DNA from: Bacteroidia bacterium
Lineage (GTDB): Bacteria; Bacteroidota; Bacteroidia; Bacteroidales; VadinHA17
Reading direction: 5' to 3'
Assembly: GCA_026391215.1 (NCBI GenBank)
Contig: JAPLDX010000040.1
Location: 1-62,185, forward strand
Length of the DNA stretch: 62,185 bases
Below the pieces are notes generated by a model. It did no database searches. It saw nothing but the letters and a program-made list of their open reading frames with translations, and had not been told where the DNA came from. Below, piece by piece: positions 56,051-62,185 of this stretch; positions within the stretch are counted from its first letter, which is position 1; each line of letters opens with the position of its first letter. A program made the translations under genes and the position numbers.

Positions 56051-57394
56051 TTATTTTAATCTTTCTTTTAATTTTTTTCCTGCTTCCTCGTATCCTGGTT
56101 TATTGAGAAGGGCAAACATATTTTTCTTATAAGCTTCAACACCTGGCTGGTCAAACGGATTGACATCCAGTATGTACCCGCTTATTGCACATGCCAGTTC
56201 AAAGAAATATATCAGTTGTCCTGTATAATACTCATCAAGTTCAGGGATGTTAAGGGTAATTACGGGTACATTTCCATCATTATGAGCAAGCACCGTTCCC
56301 ATTTCCGCATTGTGATTCACTTCTGAAAGTCTTTTCCCTGCCAGGTAATTAAGCTGGTCAGAATCATCTTTCTCAGAGGGGATGGTAAGTTTCTTTTTAG
56401 GATTTTTTACAGAGATCATTGTCTCAAACAGGATACGCTGTCCCTCCTGTATATACTGTCCCAGGGAATGGAGATCGGTTGTGAAATCAACTGATGCCGG
56501 GAAGATGCCCTTCCCCTCTTTTCCCTCACTTTCACCGAATAGCTGTTTCCACCATTCTGACAGGAAGTGAAGCCGTGGAGTGAATCCAACAAGAATCTCA
56601 ACAGATCTGCCCCCCCTGAGAATAAGATTACGAGCTGCAGCATACATCAGGGCGGGATTTGAAGCAGCATTTTTATTATGTCTTGTTAGTTCTTCAATAG
56701 CTTTTGCTCCCTTCACCAAAGCCCTGATATCCAGTCCGCTTACAGCAATAGGAAGCAAACCTACCGGAGTCAGTACAGAATAACGTCCTCCGATATTATC
56801 GGGAATTACTAAAGTCTCATATCCGTTTAAATCAGCCAGTGATCTCAGAGCTCCTTTCTTGCTGTCAGTAATGGCTATTATCCTGTCGGCGGCTGATGCT
56901 TTCCCAACTTTATTCTCAAGATGATCCTTAAATATCCTGAAAGCCAGGGCAGGTTCCGTTGTGGTTCCGGATTTTGAAATGACTATTATAGAATAATTTC
57001 TGGCATCAAGGATCTCGAGAAGATCCGACACATAATCTTCACATATATTCTGTCCGGCATATATTATCTCATGATGTTTTGATTTCAGGAGTGATGGGAA
57101 TGAATGAGACAGAGCCTCAATTACTGCCCTGGCTCCGAGATAGGAGCCTCCGATGCCTATAACAACGGTAGTGTCTGAAACTGATCTCAGGTGTTTAGCT
57201 GTTTTTTCTATTCTGTCGAGCTGGGGAAGAATGTCATCAGGAAGCGAAAGCCAGCCAAGGAAATCATTTCCAGCTCCCGTTCCTGCATTCAGAGAGTCAA
57301 GATGCCTTACAGATTGTTGGGCAAGAGCAACCACCTCTTCGTACTGAACAAAACCTTCTATGTTTCTCAGATTGATGATTATATTTTCTTTCAT
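56051..57394 (-). CDS. pgi: Glucose-6-phosphate isomerase
   Basis: The 447-aa bacterial-type PGI has VVIGIGGSYLGARAVIEAL near 78, the sugar-phosphate site SKSGTTTEPALAFR near 140, GGRYSVLTPVGLLP near 205, and the QLIYFFELACAISGYIL-x-x-NPFDQPGVEAYK C-terminal motif. It interconverts glucose 6-phosphate and fructose 6-phosphate. It is the first gene of an operon with the kinase (2-bp gap) and GH3 lipoprotein. Confidence 0.97.
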   Translation of the reverse strand: MKENIIINLRNIEGFVQYEEVVALAQQSVRHLDSLNAGTGAGNDFLGWLSLPDDILPQLDRIEKTAKHLRSVSDTTVVIGIGGSYLGARAVIEALSHSFPSLLKSKHHEIIYAGQNICEDYVSDLLEILDARNYSIIVISKSGTTTEPALAFRIFKDHLENKVGKASAADRIIAITDSKKGALRSLADLNGYETLVIPDNIGGRYSVLTPVGLLPIAVSGLDIRALVKGAKAIEELTRHNKNAASNPALMYAAARNLILRGGRSVEILVGFTPRLHFLSEWWKQLFGESEGKEGKGIFPASVDFTTDLHSLGQYIQEGQRILFETMISVKNPKKKLTIPSEKDDSDQLNYLAGKRLSEVNHNAEMGTVLAHNDGNVPVITLNIPELDEYYTGQLIYFFELACAISGYILDVNPFDQPGVEAYKKNMFALLNKPGYEEAGKKLKERLK

Positions 57395-57431
57395 ATCAGT
57401 AATGATTTTTATATACTCAGGTATAATACAA

Positions 57432-57467
57432 AAATAACAAAAAACCGTCAGGGAAATCCTGACGGTT
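57432..57467 (-). terminator. Rho-independent terminator of the GIN-domain gene
   Basis: Hairpin arms AACCGTCAGG (57443-57452) and CCTGACGGTT (57458-57467) have loop GAAAT. On the minus strand they are followed by a T-rich run (TTTTGTTATTTTT). It separates the GIN gene from pgi. Confidence 0.82.
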
Positions 57468-57500
57468 CATAATAAAGATTGGAGAATATATATATTGAAA

Positions 57501-58220
57501 TTATCTGCTGTGAACGCCTCCCGCACTTGATGAATGCGCATCCAGGTATTTAGGATTGCCTTTGTAGTTGATATCGCCTGCACTTGATGCATTTGCTCTC
57601 AGCCTTTCTGTAACATAGATGTCGGCACCCCCTGCGCTTGAAACGCTGAGATCAGCTTCTCTTACCTTAAAGTCGTATGCATTGAGATCTCCGGCACTGC
57701 TAAGGTCTCCCTCAAGAATGTCGGCTTCACCGGTCAGAGTCATATCACCGGAACTGCTTATATCAACTTCTACATTTTTTACATAGACTTCAAGCTTGAT
57801 GTCTCCCGCACTGCTGGCATTAAGCTTCAGGTTATCAGTCCTTATAGGCGTTTCTCCGATCATATCTCCGGCACTGCTGGTACTGAGATAATCAATCTTA
57901 TTCATTGTAACATACACCCTTTTCCTCTCAGCTTTACGGATGTTTACTTCAGTATAGACATGAAGGTTCCCATCTTTGACTTCGGTGATTATGTATTCAT
58001 GGAGATTCTCGTCAGCTTCAACAGAAAGGCTTGTTTTATCTCCCTGTGAAAGAAAAACATCTATCCCGGTGCTGACCTTTACTCCGGTGAATGATTCTGT
58101 TGTCCTGTCTTTTTTGACGACATTACCATCACCGTAAACCGTTTTGTGCCACTGTCCGTCAGCACACACACTTATTGAGATACAGAGAACTGCAGCTGTA
58201 AAATACTTCAGGTTTTTCAT
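57501..58220 (-). CDS. Secreted GIN-domain (DUF2807) protein with SSAGD repeats
   Basis: The 239-aa protein has a signal peptide (residues about 1-22, ending V-C-A-D) and the GIN-domain opening RTTESFTGVKVSTGIDVFLSQG. From residue about 110 on, an S-S-A-G-D/G motif recurs about every 20-22 residues, seven times in all, as expected for stacked turns of a beta-helix or beta-prism. The last three repeats end G-D, G-G and G-G. GIN proteins are common, poorly characterised exported proteins of Bacteroidota. A T-rich terminator follows. Confidence 0.85.
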   Translation of the reverse strand: MKNLKYFTAAVLCISISVCADGQWHKTVYGDGNVVKKDRTTESFTGVKVSTGIDVFLSQGDKTSLSVEADENLHEYIITEVKDGNLHVYTEVNIRKAERKRVYVTMNKIDYLSTSSAGDMIGETPIRTDNLKLNASSAGDIKLEVYVKNVEVDISSSGDMTLTGEADILEGDLSSAGDLNAYDFKVREADLSVSSAGGADIYVTERLRANASSAGDINYKGNPKYLDAHSSSAGGVHSR

Positions 58221-58313
58221 CTTCTTCTTTTTTTGTTCTTAATTATGTTTCCGGATTAAAGACAGAAAGAAAAGAGTATTGTTGCACAGAAGTTGTAATT
58301 TTTATTGAGTGGC

Positions 58314-58461
58314 TGCATGCACTCATCCCCCCGACCCCCTTCTCCTGAAGCAAAGAAGGGGGAAAAAATACTGTAGTACATTATTGTTACATGTTGATTA
58401 TCAAACATTTCATCCCCCTCCTTGATTTAGCAGGGAGGGGGAGTTAGGGGGTGGGTACATA
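58314..58461. repeat. C/G-rich palindromic repeat, copy 5
   Basis: The left side, CACTCATCCCCCC with hairpin CCCCCTTCT/GAAGGGGG, is diverged. The right side, hairpin CCCCCTCC/GGAGGGGG and GGGGGTGGGTACAT, matches copy 4. The spacer is longer than in other copies. It ends one base before the stop of the ABC-2 permease. Confidence 0.82.
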
Positions 58462-59598
58462 CTAATGCCATTTGAAGATCTTCAATCCTGTAGCGAAGAA
58501 GATAATACCTGTAACAGTAAGTATTACTGAGGGAATTGCAGTTTCGGCAAAGCCAGCGCCTTCATTGAAAATGCTTCTTATTCCGTCAGTCAGCATCGTA
58601 AGAGGAAATTTCTGAATAACAGGAATACTCCATTCAGGGAAATTAGAATAGCTGAAAAAGATACCTGATAGTACCATCATCGGCATGACAATGGCATTTA
58701 TAAGGCCATTCCCGACTTCAGTGTTTGAAGTATGCGAGGAGACAAATACTGCAATTCCTGCAAAGGCTATATTGCCTGCAAGAAAAAGGATTATCATTGC
58801 CGGGATGCTTCCCTGGATCGTCATATTAAAAGCAAGAAGAGCAAATATGACTATAGCTAAAGCCTCTATGAAATTCATTGTAAACCTGACAGTTATCTGG
58901 GCAATGAGGTAATGGGACTTCTTCATGGGAGTTGCGACCAGCCGGCGAAGAAGCTTTTTGGACCGCTTTTCAATTATCCCATAACTGATTCCCCACATAG
59001 TACTCATCATCACTCCCATGGTTATCAGTCCGGGTACAAGAAAATCAATATACCTTGTTCCAGGAACTGTAAGGGGCTTTATCTCAGCAGTATTCCTGAC
59101 CGCACGGATCTCTCCGGAACCTATAATATCGCTGAGATTAATGTACGACAATTCTGCATCTGAATTCACCGGGTCAAAATGATATTCAGTATTGCCGTTA
59201 TTGCTGCAAAGGATCAGGCTGACGGTGCCTCGCTTTAGCAGAACCATTGCCTCATTCCATTCCAGCTCATAAAAGAGGAATGTTGAATTACCAAGCTTAT
59301 CATCCTTTATTTCATACCTCCACTTGAAATCACTCTCATCTGTAGATAGGTTTCTTTCGCACTTATTATTTAGAAAATTAAATATTGCAGAACTCTCAGC
59401 CAGTGGGACTTCAGCAGATTTGATTACAGCTACCTTTCGCTGTACATCAGCTTTTTTTGTAAAGGCCAGTCCAAGGCCAAGCGATATAAGTATCGGGAAA
59501 ACTATTCCCCAGAAAATGACTCCCGGCTCCCTGATCAGTTCACGGAAATGAGCCAGCGTGAGATACCATAGCTGGTTTAACCTCAGGATCTTATTCAT
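58462..59598 (-). CDS. ABC-2 type transporter permease
   Basis: The 378-aa protein has one N-terminal membrane segment (GVIFWGIVFPILISLGLGLAF), a large periplasmic domain (about 50-185), and five C-terminal segments with the ABC-2 signature region SGIFFSYSNFPEWSIPVIQKFPLT near 315. The KKLLRRLVATPMKKSHYLIAQ coupling region lies near 215. It pairs with the ATPase gene upstream, overlapping by 8 bp. The exported substrate is not readable from the sequence. Confidence 0.92.
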   Translation of the reverse strand: MNKILRLNQLWYLTLAHFRELIREPGVIFWGIVFPILISLGLGLAFTKKADVQRKVAVIKSAEVPLAESSAIFNFLNNKCERNLSTDESDFKWRYEIKDDKLGNSTFLFYELEWNEAMVLLKRGTVSLILCSNNGNTEYHFDPVNSDAELSYINLSDIIGSGEIRAVRNTAEIKPLTVPGTRYIDFLVPGLITMGVMMSTMWGISYGIIEKRSKKLLRRLVATPMKKSHYLIAQITVRFTMNFIEALAIVIFALLAFNMTIQGSIPAMIILFLAGNIAFAGIAVFVSSHTSNTEVGNGLINAIVMPMMVLSGIFFSYSNFPEWSIPVIQKFPLTMLTDGIRSIFNEGAGFAETAIPSVILTVTGIIFFATGLKIFKWH

Positions 59599-60319
59599 AA
59601 ATCCTCCTTCCTGTCAAAGAGACAAACAGGTCATCAAGTGTTCTGCTTTTAACAAGCAGCTGATCCAAAGTGCCTTCCCTGAGGATCACTCCGTTATCAA
59701 GAATAATGATGTGATCACAGAGTTTTTCAGCTTCATCCATATAATGAGTTGTCAGGATCATGGAAGTCTCCGACATCTTTTTAAGATTCATCAGGATATC
59801 CCAGATCTCCCTCCGGGCGTTGGGATCGAGGCCGGTAGTCGGTTCATCGAGAAGAAGAATTGCAGGGGAGTTAATAAGTGATATTCCAATTGCCAGTCTT
59901 TGTCTTTGTCCCCCGGAAAGGTTGACAACATAAGATCTACTTTTATCTTCAAGTCCTATAAGATCAATTATTTCGTCAACTCTCTTTTTCCCCAGATTAA
60001 AGAAGCTGGCAAAAAGCTGTAGGGTTTCTGTAACCCTGAGCTTATCGATGAACCTGGTTTCCTGCAGGGAAAGTCCTATTATACGATGAAGCTCATCCTC
60101 ATTTCCTTTCCAGTGTTTGCCCATTATGGTAATGTCGCCCCTGTCGGGTTTCTGAATCCCTTCGATCATCTCCACAAGCGTGGTTTTACCTGCTCCGTTT
60201 GGTCCAAGCAGGGCAACGAATTGTCCTTTTGGGATATTAAGGCTGATACCCTTAACTGCCTGGACAGTCTTGAATGATTTCCAGACATCTTTTACTTCTA
60301 TGACGTTTTGGACAGACAT
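59591..60319 (-). CDS. ABC transporter ATP-binding protein (ABC-2 exporter)
   Basis: The 242-aa ATPase has Walker [10 protein letters not shown] near 38, signature LSGGQRQRLAIGISL near 135, and Walker B ILLLDEPTTGLDP near 155. The sequence FKTVQAVKGISLNIPKGQ is typical of drug or multidrug-type ABC-2 exporters (CcmA/NatA group). It overlaps the permease by 8 bp and is 24 bp downstream of upp, so it may share the upp transcript. Confidence 0.94.
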   Translation of the reverse strand: MSVQNVIEVKDVWKSFKTVQAVKGISLNIPKGQFVALLGPNGAGKTTLVEMIEGIQKPDRGDITIMGKHWKGNEDELHRIIGLSLQETRFIDKLRVTETLQLFASFFNLGKKRVDEIIDLIGLEDKSRSYVVNLSGGQRQRLAIGISLINSPAILLLDEPTTGLDPNARREIWDILMNLKKMSETSMILTTHYMDEAEKLCDHIIILDNGVILREGTLDQLLVKSRTLDDLFVSLTGRRIYE

Positions 60320-60343
60320 AATTCACTAAAACAACCAAATTGT

Positions 60344-60964
60344 TTATTTTGTTCCAAACAACCTGTCTCCTGCATCACCGAGGCCGGGAACAATATATCC
60401 TATTTCATTAAGCCTTTCGTCGAGGCCGGCAAGATAGATCTGAACATCAGGATGATCTTCTTCAATTCTTCTGACGCCTTCCGGAGCTCCGATAATGCAG
60501 ACAAGCTTTATTTTTTTGGCGCCACTATCCTTTAATGCCTGTATTGCTGCCGTCGCGCTTCCTCCTGTTGCGAGCATTGGATCAAGCACCATAACGACCG
60601 AATCTGCAAGATTATCAGGTAATTTTGAATAATAGGTTATCGGTTTCAGTGTTTCATGATCCCTGTACATGCCAATATGACCTACTTTTGCATCAGGTAT
60701 CAGGTTTGTTATTCCCTCCACCATTCCGAGTCCGGCTCTCAGGACAGGAATAAGCACGACAGTTCCGGTAAGCTCCCTGGTTCTGCATTTACCCATAGGA
60801 GTCACAACATCTGTCTCTTTCATCGGAAGATCACGAGTAATTTCATAAGCCATCAGGGCGGCAATCTCGCTAAGATTATACCGGAAATCCTTTGTTTCAG
60901 TCTCCTTTCGGCGTAATTGTGTAAGCTTATGAGTTATCAGCGGATGCTCAAGTACTTTCAGCAT
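60344..60964 (-). CDS. upp: Uracil phosphoribosyltransferase
   Basis: The 206-aa salvage enzyme makes UMP from uracil and PRPP. Motifs are [16 protein letters not shown] near 70, the PRPP loop [14 protein letters not shown] near 125, and the C-terminal uracil site [17 protein letters not shown]. Family length. A TATCTTTG promoter element lies 22 bp upstream. Confidence 0.97.
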   Translation of the reverse strand: MLKVLEHPLITHKLTQLRRKETETKDFRYNLSEIAALMAYEITRDLPMKETDVVTPMGKCRTRELTGTVVLIPVLRAGLGMVEGITNLIPDAKVGHIGMYRDHETLKPITYYSKLPDNLADSVVMVLDPMLATGGSATAAIQALKDSGAKKIKLVCIIGAPEGVRRIEEDHPDVQIYLAGLDERLNEIGYIVPGLGDAGDRLFGTK

Positions 60965-60985
60965 TTCTTATCATTTTGAATCTGA

Positions 60986-61013
60986 CAAAGATAATGTGAA
61001 ATTCGTTTTACAA
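60986..61013 (-). promoter_or_regulatory. upp promoter (TTG-17-TATCTTTG)
   Basis: On the minus strand TTG (61013-61011) and TATCTTTG (60993-60986) are separated by 17 bp, slightly short for the consensus. The leader to the upp ATG is about 15 nt. The rest of the gene-free stretch 60965-61295 holds the repeat at 61070 and the TIR-gene promoter. Confidence 0.55.
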
Positions 61014-61069
61014 TAAGATTTATAAAGTTGATTTGTACATTTTGCGAACCGGCTTTTATTTACTGAAGC

Positions 61070-61240
61070 ATTGGACTAAAGTCCTTAAAAAAATGAATTT
61101 GCCTCTTGTCCGTCAGCTCAAGCTGACGGCAATTGAGCAACTTTGCACTAGATCTAATTTCGATTGAAGAATTTCTCTTGCCGTTGGCTTCAGCCAACGG
61201 ATAAAGGACACACCCTGCATATAGGGCTTTAGCCCAATTA
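61070..61240. repeat. Double-hairpin repeat with terminal inverted repeats
   Basis: The imperfect terminal repeats TTGGACTAAAGTCC (about 61071) and GGGCTTTAGCCCAA (about 61224) enclose two hairpins. The first is CCGTCAGCT-CA-AGCTGACGG (61110-61129). The second is CCGTTGGCT-TC-AGCCAACGG (61181-61200). The two hairpins share a related sequence in inverted arrangement. No ORF lies inside. The layout suggests a non-autonomous MITE/REP-like element. Confidence 0.75.
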
Positions 61241-61245
61241 TTTTA

Positions 61246-61277
61246 TTTGACTCATATCCCAAACTTTCCTAACTTTA
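61246..61277 (+). promoter_or_regulatory. Promoter of the TIR gene (TTTG-20-TAACTTTA)
   Basis: TTTG at 61246-61249 and TAACTTTA at 61270-61277 are separated by 20 bp, which would give a leader of about 12 nt before ATG 61296. It lies directly downstream of the double-hairpin repeat. Confidence 0.55.
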
Positions 61278-61295
61278 TCACAATGAACCATTATT

Positions 61296-62185
61296 ATGCC
61301 CAGCCTCATCCCCGGATTTGAATACGACATTTTCATCAGCTATCGCCAGAAAGACAATAAATACGACGGCTGGGTAACTGAATTTGTTGACAACCTGAAA
61401 AAGGAACTCGAAGCTACTTTCAAGGAAGACATAAGTGTTTATTTTGACATAAATCCTCATGACGGTCTTCTTGAAACACATGATGTGGGCGACTCACTCA
61501 AAGAGAAGCTAAAATGCGCTGTTTTTATCCCGATAATTTCAAGAACCTATTGTGATCCAAAATCATTTGCCTGGGAGAATGAGTTTAAAGCATTTGTGGA
61601 ATCTGCTTCAAATGACCAGTTTGGACTGAAGGTAAAGCTTCTTGGAGGTAATATTGCCAACCGTGTACTGCCTGTTCGTATCCATGAATTAGATAATGCA
61701 GACATTAAGTTGTGTGAATCCGTTTTGGGTGGAGTAATACGCGGGGTGGAATTCATATACAAATCCGCCGGTGTAAACAGACCATTAAGACTGAAAGAAG
61801 AAAATCCGCAGGAAAATCTCAATCACACAATCTATCGCGACCAGATAAATAAGGTAGCAAATGCTGTCAGGGAAATAATTACCGGATTGAAGAATTCTGA
61901 CAAAAGTGAAGATCTCAACCGGCCGGAAGAAGAGACGGAACAACAGGAATTACAGGATGAGGAAAGAATAATCCAGCAGAAAAAAAGAAAAATAGGAATT
62001 ACATTAATTGTGATTCTTATTCTTTTTGTCGGCTCACTACTTGTATTCCAGTTTGTATTAAAGAAAACCGGAAGTATAGATAAAAAAGAAAAAACAATAG
62101 CAGTTTTACCATTCCGTAATTTCAGTGAAGATCTGAATCAGGAAGTCAGAAGCGATGCTCTGACAAACGAAATAATAAATCATTT
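61296..62185 (+). CDS. TIR-domain membrane protein (3' truncated by window end)
   Basis: The frame is open from ATG 61296 to the end of the window (296 codons). Residues about 1-145 are a TIR domain: FEYDIFISYRQKD at the start, a VFIPIISRTYC strand near 80, and AWENEF with Glu96 in the position of the catalytic Glu of NAD-cleaving TIR enzymes. A charged coiled coil (about 180-228) and one membrane segment (GITLIVILILFVGSLLVF, about 232-250) follow. Then a periplasmic or outer part begins TIAVLPFRNFSED, the opening of TolB-N/FlgO-like modules found in Bacteroidota multidomain proteins. NADase activity is inferred, not shown. The C-terminus is not in the window. Confidence 0.8.
   Translation, partial: MPSLIPGFEYDIFISYRQKDNKYDGWVTEFVDNLKKELEATFKEDISVYFDINPHDGLLETHDVGDSLKEKLKCAVFIPIISRTYCDPKSFAWENEFKAFVESASNDQFGLKVKLLGGNIANRVLPVRIHELDNADIKLCESVLGGVIRGVEFIYKSAGVNRPLRLKEENPQENLNHTIYRDQINKVANAVREIITGLKNSDKSEDLNRPEEETEQQELQDEERIIQQKKRKIGITLIVILILFVGSLLVFQFVLKKTGSIDKKEKTIAVLPFRNFSEDLNQEVRSDALTNEIINH

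Noticed and set aside
61278..61481. 67-codon minus-strand frame at the TIR start
   Set aside because: It is antisense to the TIR domain, which reads through on the plus strand with clear motifs and a promoter.

Overview
The window reads as a chromosomal segment of a Bacteroidota bacterium, most likely order Bacteroidales. The evidence is threefold. Promoters follow the Bacteroidota form TTTG, then 17-20 bp, then TAnnTTTG. Outer-membrane-type lipoprotein signals and a family 3 (eukaryote-like) glycogen synthase are present. Gene orders such as purH-mreBCD-mrdA-rodA and tig-clpP-clpX are also consistent. Nearly all of it is core metabolism and cell-cycle machinery on both strands. There is no prophage, CRISPR array, rRNA or intact insertion sequence. 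Start and stop codons frequently overlap, and one tRNA (tRNA-Leu, UAG) is present.

Layout. (1) 1-6.3 kb: glycogen block, with the Lys-rich tail of an unknown gene, a fused glycogen synthase/alpha-glucan phosphorylase, and convergent glgB. (2) 6.4-18.8 kb: ribF, ahcY, an odd Rieske-like lipoprotein, a secreted basic protein, greA, HIT, comF, ruvC, an S41 peptidase lipoprotein, a DMT transporter, serS, rpmA/rplU (L21 with a histone-like tail), a bifunctional nuclease, thyA and folA. (3) 18.8-28 kb: clpX/clpP/tig, tRNA-Leu, lptB/tatC, recQ, a GT2 glycosyltransferase and a GNAT acetyltransferase. (4) 28-37 kb: arginine/pyrimidine block, carB | argR-argG-argH | carA-malY, with two ArgR-type operator boxes in front of argR. 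(5) 37-43 kb: a lipoprotein, a 1037-aa ABCG-like ABC protein with a TerB-like N-terminus, ksgA and a MacB-like permease. (6) 43.2-51 kb: purH plus the rod-shape/elongasome operon, then acpH. (7) 51-58 kb: a cyclic-2,3-diphosphoglycerate-synthetase-like protein and a pgi / PfkB kinase / GH3 operon, then a GIN-domain protein. (8) 58.3-62.2 kb: upp and an ABC-2 exporter pair, then a truncated TIR-domain membrane protein.

The most unusual material is non-coding or in accessory genes. A dispersed C/G-rich palindromic repeat occurs five times, each copy touching the stop codon of a gene. The three best copies end in a four-G-tract pattern with identical or near-identical loop sizes, compatible with G-quadruplexes. 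A second, unrelated double-hairpin repeat lies immediately before the TIR gene. Other points of interest are the GT3-GT35 fusion, a Rieske-like lipoprotein whose fourth ligand is Cys instead of His, and the large ABC protein. All functions are inferred from motifs read by eye; no database search was run.
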